This document shows, one piece after another, positions 16,960 through 25,026 of a stretch of DNA of 64,000 nucleotides. Origin of the DNA: Acidaminococcaceae bacterium (GTDB lineage: Bacteria > Bacillota > Negativicutes > Acidaminococcales > Acidaminococcaceae); the NCBI GenBank assembly GCA_944390935.1, contig CALXRU010000003.1:40915-104914 (forward strand), given 5' to 3'. A program made the position numbers and the translations under genes. Position 1 is the stretch's first letter. Each line of letters opens with the position of its first letter. Under the pieces are notes generated by a model that ran no database searches, was not told the DNA's origin, and saw only the letters and a program-made list of their open reading frames with translations.

Positions 16960-18495
16960 TTATATTTTCACCTTTTTCCACACGCCGCCGCTGTTTTCAA
17001 AGTACAGCGCCTGCATTAAAAGTTCCAAACCAAGTGCCAGTTCCGGCACAACGCCGGTAAATTTTACCTGCACATCGGTGCTGCCCGCAAGGCTGCCAAG
17101 GTCGTCAATTAAATCCGTCCAGCGGATTGTACCGTCGCCGCGTTTAGAAAGCGCCAGTTCCAGCCATTCGCCGCCGTCGGCAAGGCTTACCGTTACCTGC
17201 GGCGCGCTAAAACAATGCACTTCTTTGGCAAAGATTAAGTCAAACGCCTGCTGCTCAAACGCGCGCAGCACTTTGTAATCGTGCATTACCTGCTCCTCGC
17301 TACCGCATAATTGCAGTTCGCCCGGCGTAGTGGCAAGGTCAACCGTTACTTCTACGCGCATGGTGCTTTTAACATAATCAAAATCGCCCTTGCGCACCGT
17401 CGGCAGATATTTAAGCAGCGTGAACAGCGGAATCTCTTTCAGCTCCGCACATTCCTGCGAGACAAACACCTTCGTCATAATGGTTTTGGCGGGGCTGTAA
17501 GGTTTAGCCGCAAAGGCTGCCGCTGCTGCCGGGTCGATGTAGGTATCAAGCGAAACATCAATAATAAAATGCCTCAGCGCCTCCTGTAAAGCTTCCGTAT
17601 CATGCACCGCACCCATCGGGCGCGCGCCGGTTTCAATCAAAAGCGGGCCGCGTTCCGTCAGCATTACCTCTGTATGTGAAGGGCCGTATTCAAAGCCCAG
17701 CGCGTCCAGCACCTGCAAAGCGTAATCCATTACCACCCGCTCGTCCGCATCCGGCTGCGTTACCAGTTTGGCATAATCGTAAGCGTTGCCCTTGTCGCCC
17801 ACAGCGATTTTGCGGTAACGCCACACGTCGGTAATAGCGTGCCTGCCGCCGCAGGATACCGTGTTGACGATAAATTCCGTGCCTTTGGCGAACTCCTGCA
17901 TTAAAATCTGCGCGTTTCCGTAACCGAACAGGTCGCTGTCTTTAAACACTTCTTCCGCTTTGGCGCGCAGTTCGTCCATACTGCTGCAAAAATGCACGCC
18001 TTTAGTGCCCGCGCCGCTGAGCGGCTTGATAACGACAGGCCATGTGTTCCACTCTGCCGCCAGCTGCAAGCACTCATCAACGCTGTTTAATTTTGCGCTG
18101 CGGATGGCAGGCACACCTGCTTTTTGCAGGGCTTCCACCATCGCAAATTTGTTGCGTCGGCATTCCGCCGTTGCGGGGTCGTTGCCCGGCAGACCGGCCT
18201 TGCGAGCCAGATAATCCGCCGCGATTACGCCCAGCTCACTGCCTGCCACCACCGCCACCGGCTGAAACTTATCCAGCAATGCCTGATACGCTTCGCTGCT
18301 GTCGCTGTCCATAAAAATAATATCGTCCGTAAATTTGCGCGCATAATCGCTGCCGCCGACGCGGTATTGCTTGTAAACGTCGGTGATATTTTCCAGATAC
18401 GGATAGATAACCACCGGATGATAGCCGCGCCAGGCGATTTCCTTGGCGTAAAAACGCCCGGTCGAAACGGCTTCTATAATAAAAATGTTCTGCAT
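16960..18495 (-). CDS. ATP-grasp ligase
   Basis: 511 residues. An N-terminal pre-ATP-grasp domain (about 1-110) precedes the ATP-grasp core: WPVVIKPLSGAGTKGVHFC, the LMQEFAKGTEFIVNTV ATP-binding segment, and EVMLTERGPLLIETGARPMGA with the metal-binding E/N-type residues. A C-terminal domain of about 150 residues follows. The closest recognisable relatives are BacD/CarB-like amino-acid or dipeptide ligases that join a carboxylate to an amine via an acyl-phosphate. It is transcribed alone or with genes just upstream (an 85-base gap with a hairpin). Substrates are unknown. Confidence 0.83.
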   Translation of the reverse strand: MQNIFIIEAVSTGRFYAKEIAWRGYHPVVIYPYLENITDVYKQYRVGGSDYARKFTDDIIFMDSDSSEAYQALLDKFQPVAVVAGSELGVIAADYLARKAGLPGNDPATAECRRNKFAMVEALQKAGVPAIRSAKLNSVDECLQLAAEWNTWPVVIKPLSGAGTKGVHFCSSMDELRAKAEEVFKDSDLFGYGNAQILMQEFAKGTEFIVNTVSCGGRHAITDVWRYRKIAVGDKGNAYDYAKLVTQPDADERVVMDYALQVLDALGFEYGPSHTEVMLTERGPLLIETGARPMGAVHDTEALQEALRHFIIDVSLDTYIDPAAAAAFAAKPYSPAKTIMTKVFVSQECAELKEIPLFTLLKYLPTVRKGDFDYVKSTMRVEVTVDLATTPGELQLCGSEEQVMHDYKVLRAFEQQAFDLIFAKEVHCFSAPQVTVSLADGGEWLELALSKRGDGTIRWTDLIDDLGSLAGSTDVQVKFTGVVPELALGLELLMQALYFENSGGVWKKVKI

Positions 18496-18551
18496 GTGTC
18501 CGCCCCCTTAATTTGTTAGTTTAATTATAACATAATGCCCGCACAAACACT

Positions 18552-18583
18552 AAAGCCCCGCCAAAAGGCAGGGCTTGTTTTTA
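18552..18583. terminator. Hairpin terminator between leftward genes
   Basis: AAGCCCCGCC/GGCAGGGCTT with an AAAA loop. The T-run is on the plus strand; on the minus strand the U-tract is weak, so leftward termination would be partial. Confidence 0.55.
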
Positions 18584-19105
18584 TTTCAGCAGGGCTTTTA
18601 CTTCGTCCGCACTGATAGTTATAAACTTTTTAACGGTGTACAGATTTTCGCGCCCGCGGCATTCCCAAAAGAGTGCCACGTCAAAATCAGGCAGGCCTTC
18701 AACTGCTTCTTTCAGCGTTGCGCCGTGCATCGGGGTAACTTCAAATTTAGCGGTCATGGTTTTATGTTCGCCTTTGGGCATTACCAGCGCTTCAAAATAA
18801 TCATCGTCGCGCGGTACGTCCTTTAAGTTAATTTTTCCGCGGATAAGAGCTTTGTCGTACTGCTCCTGCGGCAGGTAAATGCGCATAAAAGCATCCAGCA
18901 CCAGGCCTTCGTCGCCGCCTTCGTTGGTAAAAGGTACGTCCACGTTAAAGCACAGTTTATCGTCGGTTTTGCCCGCCAGCTCCGCTTTGGTGCGTTTGGC
19001 AACGTCAAAAACAAATTTATGTTTGGGCTGCATGGCAATAAACACTGCCACCGCCGCTACGCCCAGCAGGAAAAGCCCTGCGATAATTTCCAATACCAGT
19101 AACAT
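18581..19105 (-). CDS. Membrane-anchored protein of unknown function
   Basis: 174 residues from the ATG at 19105 (AAGGAGG with a 7-base spacer); a GTG one codon earlier was rejected for its shorter spacing. One N-terminal membrane helix (MLLVLEIIAGLFLLGVAAVA) is followed by about 150 soluble residues rich in beta-type segments, including VDVPFTNEGGDEGLVLDAF. I do not recognise the family; the pattern (anchor plus small beta domain on interstrand variations) could be LEA/NPP1-like immunoglobulin fold. It lies 12 bases after the CofE-like gene and is probably in the same operon. Confidence 0.7.
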   Translation of the reverse strand: MLLVLEIIAGLFLLGVAAVAVFIAMQPKHKFVFDVAKRTKAELAGKTDDKLCFNVDVPFTNEGGDEGLVLDAFMRIYLPQEQYDKALIRGKINLKDVPRDDDYFEALVMPKGEHKTMTAKFEVTPMHGATLKEAVEGLPDFDVALFWECRGRENLYTVKKFITISADEVKALLK

Positions 19106-19117
19106 CACAAGCCCTCC

Positions 19118-19762
19118 TTATTCAGCGTAATTTTTAATAACAACAATCGGCGTTTTCTGGCTGCCGTTGCCAAAGGGGTTGTCAATCAAAATCTGCGCAA
19201 CCTTGTCGGGGTCAACGCCTTCGCTCCAGCCCAGAACGGCTGCGCGTTTCAAATCGTTAACGTCGGCAATGGCCGCACCGTAGCAGCCTGTCGCCTTGCG
19301 GATTTCTTCCGATACCTTGTGCGGTTCAAACGGGCCGTAAACAATGTGCTTGTCGTACGGCGGCATGGTGCCGGTAACGTCGTCAATTAGGCGTGCCTGA
19401 TAACCTGCCATTTCGTAAAACACGCCTCGTTTGCCAACGCATTTGGCGGCAAAACCGCAGATAACGGCGATGATAACCTTCATCGCGCCTTCGGCGTCAA
19501 GCAGCGCCTGCATGCTGTACCAGCCGCTGATGCTGCCCTTGGCGGGGAACAAATGGCATAAAGTTTTAGCCAGAAACGACGGTTTAAAATCCTCGCAGCG
19601 TTTTGCGCCGTCCTGCGTAATGGCAACAACGCTTTCGGCTGCACAAACAACGTCGCGCGGGCCGATTTTATCCTTGCCGTATTCCAAAATGGCGTTGACA
19701 ATATTGTCATGGTGCGTTAAAATGCGCGTCGGCACCGGTATAATTTCGTATTTTTCTTCCAT
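19118..19762 (-). CDS. CofE-like (F420-0:gamma-glutamyl ligase family) protein
   Basis: 214 residues. It opens with IIPVPTRILTHHDNIVNAI, continues with the GPRDVVCAAESVVAITQ segment typical of the CofE fold, and ends NPFGNGSQKTPIVVIK, close to the family's C-terminal pattern. True CofE adds glutamates to coenzyme F420. No other F420 genes are visible and F420 is not expected in Negativicutes, so this is probably a homologue with another acceptor. It overlaps the thioesterase stop by one base (TGATG), so they are translationally coupled. Confidence 0.72.
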   Translation of the reverse strand: MEEKYEIIPVPTRILTHHDNIVNAILEYGKDKIGPRDVVCAAESVVAITQDGAKRCEDFKPSFLAKTLCHLFPAKGSISGWYSMQALLDAEGAMKVIIAVICGFAAKCVGKRGVFYEMAGYQARLIDDVTGTMPPYDKHIVYGPFEPHKVSEEIRKATGCYGAAIADVNDLKRAAVLGWSEGVDPDKVAQILIDNPFGNGSQKTPIVVIKNYAE

Positions 19763-20187
19763 CAGTGCTTCTCCTCTGCCTGCTCTTTCTGGTAAAAAGC
19801 GTTAATCCTGTCGTAAAAAGATCCGTTTAAGCGGGTGATATGCCCGTTGCTGTCCGTAAACACGTTGCGCGATTCGCCATCTGCCAGCACAGCGCCGTCC
19901 TTTTTGCGGACAATTTGGTATTTAAAATCCATCTTCGCACGGGTGAACGCCGTCATCGTGGCGCAGATTTCAATTTCATCGTCGTACAGCGCCGATTCCT
20001 TGTAATTACATTCCACATGCGTGATGGGGAAAATAATATTGGCGTTCATCAGCTCCCACAGTTCCACACCGGCAGCGCGCAGCCACGCCACGCGGCCCAT
20101 CTCAAACCAGCGGAAATAGTTGCTGTGGTGCACAACGCCCATCATGTCGGTTTCTACATAACGGACACGGTCACAAATGCTTACCAT
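19762..20187 (-). CDS. Acyl-CoA thioesterase, YbgC/FadM-like hotdog fold
   Basis: 141 residues from the ATG at 20187 (AAGGAG upstream); an in-frame start eight codons further up lacks a ribosome site. The hotdog signature is visible: RVRYVETDMMGVVHHSNYFRWFEMGR with the catalytic Asp of the YbgC type. Family members hydrolyse short or medium acyl-CoA or 4-hydroxybenzoyl-CoA. It is the first gene of the three-gene leftward operon with the CofE-like protein and the membrane-anchored protein. Confidence 0.88.
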   Translation of the reverse strand: MVSICDRVRYVETDMMGVVHHSNYFRWFEMGRVAWLRAAGVELWELMNANIIFPITHVECNYKESALYDDEIEICATMTAFTRAKMDFKYQIVRKKDGAVLADGESRNVFTDSNGHITRLNGSFYDRINAFYQKEQAEEKH

Positions 20188-20301
20188 ATAATAACTCCTT
20201 GTATTTTGCAAATTTCAAATTCACCTTACAGATATTTTATTATACCACTGTTAAAGTAACGCTGCAAATTTATTTATGTTTATTTAGAACCGAAAAAAAT
20301 T

Positions 20302-20321
20302 AAAGCAGGTTTCCCTGCTTT
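20302..20321 (-). terminator. Leftward terminator near the toxin promoter
   Basis: AAAGCAGG/CCTGCTTT with a 4-base loop; on the minus strand AATTTTTTT follows. It could end any minus-strand transcript that reads past the antitoxin terminator. Confidence 0.6.
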
Positions 20322-20347
20322 GCAAAAGTATCTTTTTGTGTTATAAT
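20320..20347 (+). promoter_or_regulatory. Promoter of the holin-like toxin gene
   Basis: TTGCAA (20320-20325) and TATAAT (20342-20347) with a 16-base spacer, placing the transcript start about 50 bases before the toxin ATG. Confidence 0.75.
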
Positions 20348-20406
20348 CTTCTTCATGAGATAGCTGATGAATCGGTTTTTCACTCCACAAGAGTGGGGGT
20401 GGTGCT

Positions 20407-20484
20407 ATGACAGTATTTGAATGTCTATCATTAATGATTGCATTCGCTACTTTAGTAGTGCTCATTCTTTCATCCCGCAAATAA
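20407..20484 (+). CDS. Holin-like type I toxin (TxpA/BsrG-like), 25 residues
   Basis: The peptide reads MTVFECLSLMIAFATLVVLI followed by LSSRK: a short acidic/polar start, a single membrane helix, and a basic tail. This is the pattern of the 'putative holin-like toxin' family of Firmicute type I systems. GGGGGTGG precedes the ATG. The 5' leader can form CACTC-CACAA-GAGTG just before that ribosome site. An antisense transcript with its own strong promoter covers the 3' side. Overproduction of such peptides damages the membrane in relatives. It is too short for standard gene calling. Confidence 0.9.
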   Translation: MTVFECLSLMIAFATLVVLILSSRK

Positions 20485-20487
20485 CGG

Positions 20488-20585
20488 CATGAAAAAAACC
20501 GTATAACAACGGTTACACGGTTTCCTTCCGAACTCAAAATTTAACGAGGGAAGACCGATGCAGCCAAACATCGGCTATCTCTTTC
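20488..20585 (-). ncRNA. Antisense antitoxin RNA of the type I module
   Basis: A consensus minus-strand promoter ends a few bases upstream of about 20585. The transcript would run leftward to the hairpin AAACCGT...ACGGTTT (20496-20523) followed by seven U, giving roughly 95 bases. It overlaps the 3' region of a toxin mRNA that extends past 20484, the arrangement known for RatA/SR4. Ends are predicted, not mapped. Confidence 0.75.
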
Positions 20586-20590
20586 TTTAT

Positions 20591-20618
20591 ATTATAGCAA
20601 ACCAAAATGCTTTGTCAA
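20591..20618 (-). promoter_or_regulatory. Antitoxin promoter
   Basis: Perfect TTGACA (20613-20618) and TATAAT (20591-20596) on the minus strand with a 16-base spacer. The -35 box overlaps the end of the DUF3842 gene. It is stronger by consensus than the toxin promoter, as expected for type I antitoxins. Confidence 0.85.
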
Positions 20619-21034
20619 ATTTTGCCGCCGCAGATTTCCACAATCTTATCAGCGGCTTCTTTTACAAGCTGGCTCATGGGCTTGTTATCAATGCCTATAA
20701 TTTCAAAATGGTTCTGCGCTACGGGCAAAAGCAATTTGCGCGCGCGCGATGAAGCTACCGCAGCCGCCATTTGCGGCGTAATTTCGCCCAGCATGGAATT
20801 TGGCAGCACAATGCCGATGGGCCCGACGATAACATCCGCCGTCTGCGATGTTACGCACACTGCGTTTTCACCGGTCGCGCCGCGTTTCAGCCCTGCTTTC
20901 AGCATCGCCGCCGTTGCCAAAGCGTTAGTGCCAAGCCCGATAAGCTCCGTATCCTGCGGCAGGCGCCCTATAACCTGGCTGATAACCTGCGCCACCAGCC
21001 CGCCGCCCATGCCGTCTATAAAAACAATCCTCAT
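20615..21034 (-). CDS. DUF3842 family protein
   Basis: 139 residues from the ATG at 21034 (GGAGG upstream); the nine codons before it lack a ribosome site. The N-terminal MRIVFIDGMGGGLVAQVI is a Rossmann-like glycine-rich loop, followed by GLGTNALATAAMLKAGLKRGATGENAV, which is characteristic of DUF3842. Function is unknown. Related proteins occur in anaerobic Firmicutes, often near cofactor or methyl-transfer genes. The last codons overlap the antitoxin promoter. Confidence 0.82.
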   Translation of the reverse strand: MRIVFIDGMGGGLVAQVISQVIGRLPQDTELIGLGTNALATAAMLKAGLKRGATGENAVCVTSQTADVIVGPIGIVLPNSMLGEITPQMAAAVASSRARKLLLPVAQNHFEIIGIDNKPMSQLVKEAADKIVEICGGKI

Positions 21035-21146
21035 ATTAACCTCCACGTAAGTGCCGCGCACTTTTTACATTATTATATCATCTGCGCAGGCAGTTTTAAA
21101 CAGGCGTAAATTTTTTGTTAACTTTGCAATTTTTACGCCGCCGCTG

Positions 21147-21175
21147 TTGAATTTATGTTGTTTTTCCTGCATAAT
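21147..21175 (+). promoter_or_regulatory. Promoter of the HAD phosphatase gene
   Basis: TTGAAT (21147-21152), a 17-base spacer and CATAAT (21170-21175). The transcript would start near 21182, downstream of the only in-frame ATG (21155). This bears on the start codon choice for the gene. Confidence 0.6.
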
Positions 21176-21211
21176 AAAAACAGGGTTTATCACCTGAAAG
21201 GAGTGTTTACC

Positions 21212-22000
21212 ATAGAAACATTAGACGAAATCAGAAACAAAAAAGGCTTTATCTGCGATATGGACGGCGTTATCTACCACGGCAACAAGCTGCTGCCCGG
21301 CGTTAAGGAATTTGTGGACTGGCTGTACCGCGAAGATAAAAAGTTCCTGTTCCTTACCAATTCCAGCGACCGCTCGCCACGCGATTTAATGCAAAAATTG
21401 CAGCGCATGGGACTGGATATCGACGAAACGCATTTTTACACCAGCGCCCAGGCAACAGCGCGCTTTTTAAAAAGCCAGCAGCCCGGCTGCAGCGCTTACG
21501 TAATGGGCGAAGCGGGCCTGATGAACGCGCTGTATGAAGAAGGCATTACCATGAACGACACCACGCCGGATTACGTCGTTATCGGCGAGCCGAAATCCTA
21601 CAACTACGAAATGATTATCAAAGCTGTTAAGCTGATTCAGAACGGCGCAAAACTCGTCGCTACCAATTCTGATCTGACAGGCCCGACGGAAAACGGTATT
21701 ATCCCGGCGTGCCGCGCTTTTGTTGCACCGATTGAGCTTGCCACCGGCAAGAACGCTTACTTTGTGGGCAAGCCTAACCCCTTAATGATGCGTACCGGCC
21801 TGCGTATGCTGGGCGTGCACAGCGACGAAGCTGCAATGATTGGCGACCGCATGGACACCGACATTGTTGCCGGTATGGAAAGCGGGCTTGAAACGGTACT
21901 GGTTTTAAGCGGCGTCACCACGCGAGAAAACATGCAGGTGTTTGCTTACCGCCCGCGCCACATTTTAAACGGCGTCGGCGATATTGTGCCGAAAGAGTAA
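21212..22000 (+). CDS. HAD-IIA phosphatase, NagD-like
   Basis: 262 residues if translation begins at ATA 21212, which lies eight bases after AAAGGAG. The in-frame ATG at 21155 has no ribosome site and lies upstream of the likely transcription start; GTG 21203 overlaps the SD. Catalytic DMDGVIYHG (nucleophile and acid Asp), FLTNSSDRSPRDL, the NSDLTGPTENG cap and GDRMDTDIVAG place it in the NagD/pNPPase subfamily, which dephosphorylates UMP, GMP or sugar phosphates. It is monocistronic with a terminator after it. The non-AUG start is inference from spacing and promoter position. Confidence 0.85.
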   Translation: METLDEIRNKKGFICDMDGVIYHGNKLLPGVKEFVDWLYREDKKFLFLTNSSDRSPRDLMQKLQRMGLDIDETHFYTSAQATARFLKSQQPGCSAYVMGEAGLMNALYEEGITMNDTTPDYVVIGEPKSYNYEMIIKAVKLIQNGAKLVATNSDLTGPTENGIIPACRAFVAPIELATGKNAYFVGKPNPLMMRTGLRMLGVHSDEAAMIGDRMDTDIVAGMESGLETVLVLSGVTTRENMQVFAYRPRHILNGVGDIVPKE

Positions 22001-22030
22001 ACAATTTAAAACAACAACACCAACCTTTTT

Positions 22031-22060
22031 AAGCAGAAGTCTTAACGGCTTCTGCTTTTT
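22031..22060 (+). terminator. Terminator of the HAD phosphatase gene
   Basis: AAGCAGAAG/CTTCTGCTT, 9-base loop, then TTTTTT. Confidence 0.9.
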
Positions 22061-22102
22061 TGCTTGCGCGGAAAATAAATTTTTTTGCACTGCGGCTGGC
22101 GG

Positions 22103-22131
22103 TTGAATAGCGTATACGGTTATTATATAAT
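22103..22131 (+). promoter_or_regulatory. Promoter of the glycine-cleavage operon
   Basis: TTGAAT (22103-22108), a 17-base spacer and TATAAT (22126-22131). The leader to gcvT is only about 60 bases and shows no glycine riboswitch. Confidence 0.8.
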
Positions 22132-22198
22132 GAAGTTGAATACCGGATAACTACCGGATTATACGTTGCATGACAACGGACAAAGGAGCATCATTTTG

Positions 22199-23281
22199 AT
22201 GGAATTGAAAACACCTCTTTATGATTGCCATGTTGCGGCCGGAGGAAAAATTGTGCCGTTTGCGGGTTACCTGCTGCCGGTGCAGTACACGGGCGTTATT
22301 AAGGAGCATATGGCAGTGCGTACTGCCTGCGGCCTTTTTGACGTATCGCACATGGGCGAATTTTTAATTAAAGGCGCGGACGCGCTGGCTAACGTGCAGA
22401 ACCTGTTCTGCAACGATTTTACCAATATGTACGACGGGCAGGTGCGTTACAGCCCCATGCTGAACGGACAGGGCGGTATTGTGGACGACGTTCTGATTTA
22501 CAAAATCAGCGGCGAAGAATACATGCTGGTTGTTAACGCCGCCAACCGCCATAAGGACGCCGAATGGGTACAGCGCAACCTGACAGGCAACGCTGATTTT
22601 GAAGATATCAGCGACAGCATTGCGCAGCTTGCCCTGCAAGGGCCGAAAGCCAAGGAAATTGCCGCCAAAGTTGTACCGGCGGAAGGCATCCCCACCAAAT
22701 ATTACAGCTTTGTAAAAGACGTGGACGTGCAGGGCATTAAATGCACCGTATCGCGCACCGGCTACACCGGCGAATTCGGCTACGAATTTTACTGCGCCGC
22801 CGAGGACGGTCCGAAACTGTGGGATTTGCTTTTAAAAGCCGGCGAAGAATACGGGCTTATCCCCTGCGGACTGGGCGCACGCGACACCCTGCGTTTAGAG
22901 GCAGCAATGCCGCTTTACGGGCACGAACTTGCCGACGACATCACCCCGTTTGAAGCAGGCTTGGACTTTTTTGTCAAACTCGAAAAAGACCATTTCATCG
23001 GTATGGACGCGCTTTTGATAAAAGGCGAACCCAAACGCATCCGCGTGGGCTTAAAAATTACCGGGCGCGGCATTGCGCGCGAACACTGCGACGTTTACAA
23101 CGGCGATGAAAAAATCGGCGTTGTTACCAGCGGCACGCACTGCCCGTATCTTAATGCACCGGTTGCCATGGCTATGGTGCCCACCAAGTACGCCGAAGCT
23201 GGCACGCAGGTAAAAGTTGACGTGCGCGGGCGCAGAATTGCCGCCGAAGTCGTCCCCCTGCCGTTTTACAAACGTTCTTAA
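22199..23281 (+). CDS. gcvT: Glycine cleavage system T protein (aminomethyltransferase)
   Basis: 360 residues from ATG 22199, which follows AAGGAG; the frame extends 11 codons upstream without reason. It starts KTPLYDCHVAAGGKIVPFAGYLLPVQY, a typical GcvT opening, and has FDVSHMGEF, the SRTGYTGEFGYEFY folate-site segment and LGARDTLRLEAAMPLYGHE. It transfers the methylene group from lipoyl-bound aminomethyl on GcvH to tetrahydrofolate, releasing ammonia. First gene of the gcvT-H-PA-PB-lplA-lpdA operon. Confidence 0.96.
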   Translation: MELKTPLYDCHVAAGGKIVPFAGYLLPVQYTGVIKEHMAVRTACGLFDVSHMGEFLIKGADALANVQNLFCNDFTNMYDGQVRYSPMLNGQGGIVDDVLIYKISGEEYMLVVNAANRHKDAEWVQRNLTGNADFEDISDSIAQLALQGPKAKEIAAKVVPAEGIPTKYYSFVKDVDVQGIKCTVSRTGYTGEFGYEFYCAAEDGPKLWDLLLKAGEEYGLIPCGLGARDTLRLEAAMPLYGHELADDITPFEAGLDFFVKLEKDHFIGMDALLIKGEPKRIRVGLKITGRGIAREHCDVYNGDEKIGVVTSGTHCPYLNAPVAMAMVPTKYAEAGTQVKVDVRGRRIAAEVVPLPFYKRS

Positions 23282-23316
23282 AATTAACATAAGCAAAAAT
23301 TAAGGAGGCTATTATT

Positions 23317-23700
23317 ATGAACATCCCTGAAAACATGTGCTACACCAAATCCCACGAATGGGTAAAATTTGCCGATGACGGCAGCGCTACCGTTGGCTTA
23401 ACCGATTACGCACAAAGAGAACTGGGCGATTTGGTTTTTGTTAATCTGCCCATGGCGGGCGATACTTTTGCCGCAGGCGATACCTTTGCCGACGTTGAAT
23501 CCGTTAAAGCGGTAAGCGATGTTTACAGCCCGGTTACCGGCGTTGTTGCCGATGTTAACGAAGAATTGGCCGACGCGCCGCAGACCATTAACGAAGCGCC
23601 TTACGAAGCATGGCTGGTGCGCTTTGACGAAATTACCGACCAGGAAGATTTGCTGACTGCCGAAGAATACGCAGCCTTTGTAGAGTCCGAACAAAAATAA
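23317..23700 (+). CDS. gcvH: Glycine cleavage system H protein
   Basis: 127 residues. [30 protein letters not shown] and the lipoylation site [13 protein letters not shown] (Lys in the hairpin turn) are all present. The lipoyl arm shuttles the aminomethyl intermediate between P, T and L proteins. AAGGAGG precedes the ATG, and the gene lies 12 bases before gcvPA. Lipoylation probably depends on the operon's own LplA. Confidence 0.97.
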   Translation: MNIPENMCYTKSHEWVKFADDGSATVGLTDYAQRELGDLVFVNLPMAGDTFAAGDTFADVESVKAVSDVYSPVTGVVADVNEELADAPQTINEAPYEAWLVRFDEITDQEDLLTAEEYAAFVESEQK

Positions 23701-23712
23701 GGAGGCTCGCTT

Positions 23713-25026
23713 ATGGGAAGCTATATTCCTTCCACCAAAGAAGAACGGCGCGAGATGCTTGCGGAAACCGGTTATAAGGATATCCGCAGCCTGTTTGCCG
23801 ATGTTCCCGACGCCGTATACCTTGACAAACCGCTGAACCTGCCCGCAGGGATGAGCGAAATGCAGGTGCGTGCCAAAATGCAGGAGCTGGCCGGTAAAAA
23901 CACCGTGTTCAAAACCATTCTGCGCGGCGCAGGCGCTTACGACCATTACATTCCTTCCATTGTAAAATACATCACCGCCAAGGAAGAATTTGTAACCAGC
24001 TACACGCCCTACCAGGCGGAAATGAGCCAGGGCATCCTGCAATCCATTTTTGAATACCAGACGATGATTTGCGATTTGACCGGCATGGACACCGCCAACG
24101 CTTCCGTTTATGACGGTGCTGCCGCTGCGGCAGAAGCCATTGCCATGTGCCGCGACCGCAAACGTACCGTGGCGCTTGTGAGCGCAGCCGCTAACCCGGA
24201 CGTTATTGCCACCATGCAAACCTACTGCTACGGCGCTAACACCGAACTGCGCCTTGTGCCTGCCAAAGACGGCAAAACCGACATGGACGCGCTTAAAGAA
24301 ATGCTGACGCCGGATGTTTGCTGCGTTTATGTGCAGCAGCCAAACTTTTACGGTCAGTTTGAAGACGCAGAAGCTATCGGTGAACTGACACACGCAGGCG
24401 GCGCAAAATACATCATGGGCGTTAACCCCATGGCGCTTGCGCTGATAAAAACCCCTGCCGAGTGCGGCGCCGATATCGCCGTGGGCGAAGGGCAGCCCCT
24501 TGGTTTGCCGCTGGGCTTCGGCGGTCCCTACCTTGGCTTTATGGCTGCAAGCGGCGCCATGATGCGCAAGCTGCCGGGACGCATCGTTGGTGAAACGGTT
24601 GACGCTGACGGCAACCGCGCTTACGTGCTTACTTTGCAGGCACGCGAGCAGCACATCCGCCGCGAAAAAGCCAGCAGCAACATCTGTTCCAACGAAGCAT
24701 TGTGCGCGCTGACCGCATCGGTTTACCTTGCCACCGTCGGGCCGAAGGGCTTGAAACAGGCGGCAACGCTGTGCCTCAGCAAAGCGCACTATCTGGCGCA
24801 GGGCCTTTGTGAAATCCACGGCGTGGACCTTGTTTACACCGGCGAATTTTTCCACGAATTTGTTACCATCCTGCCCAAACAGGACGAAGTACTAGCAGCG
24901 CTTGCCGAAGAAGGCATCCTCGGCGGGCTGCCCATTAAAGATGGCGTGCTGTGGTGCGTAACCGAAAAAGCAGACAAAACTGCGCTTGATAAAGTAATTG
25001 CCATTGTGAAGGAGGTGTGCGCGTAA
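23713..25026 (+). CDS. gcvPA: Glycine decarboxylase P protein, subunit 1
   Basis: 437 residues. YIPSTKEERREML at the start, GAGAYDHYIPS, TPYQAEMSQGILQSIFEYQTMI and QPNFYGQFED are typical of the N-terminal half of the split P protein found in Gram-positives and archaea. It pairs with GcvPB to decarboxylate glycine. Its TAA shares one base with the gcvPB ATG, so synthesis of the two subunits is coupled. Confidence 0.96.
   Translation: MGSYIPSTKEERREMLAETGYKDIRSLFADVPDAVYLDKPLNLPAGMSEMQVRAKMQELAGKNTVFKTILRGAGAYDHYIPSIVKYITAKEEFVTSYTPYQAEMSQGILQSIFEYQTMICDLTGMDTANASVYDGAAAAAEAIAMCRDRKRTVALVSAAANPDVIATMQTYCYGANTELRLVPAKDGKTDMDALKEMLTPDVCCVYVQQPNFYGQFEDAEAIGELTHAGGAKYIMGVNPMALALIKTPAECGADIAVGEGQPLGLPLGFGGPYLGFMAASGAMMRKLPGRIVGETVDADGNRAYVLTLQAREQHIRREKASSNICSNEALCALTASVYLATVGPKGLKQAATLCLSKAHYLAQGLCEIHGVDLVYTGEFFHEFVTILPKQDEVLAALAEEGILGGLPIKDGVLWCVTEKADKTALDKVIAIVKEVCA

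Noticed and set aside
20280..20537. 85-codon minus-strand frame opposite the toxin
   Set aside because: It is antisense to the toxin gene and its promoter, and lacks family resemblance; the region is better explained by the type I module.
22061..22198. Possible glycine riboswitch before gcvT
   Set aside because: The leader is only about 60 bases and shows none of the glycine aptamer motifs.
23398..24855. 485-codon minus-strand frame
   Set aside because: It is antisense to gcvH and gcvPA, whose motifs are unambiguous.
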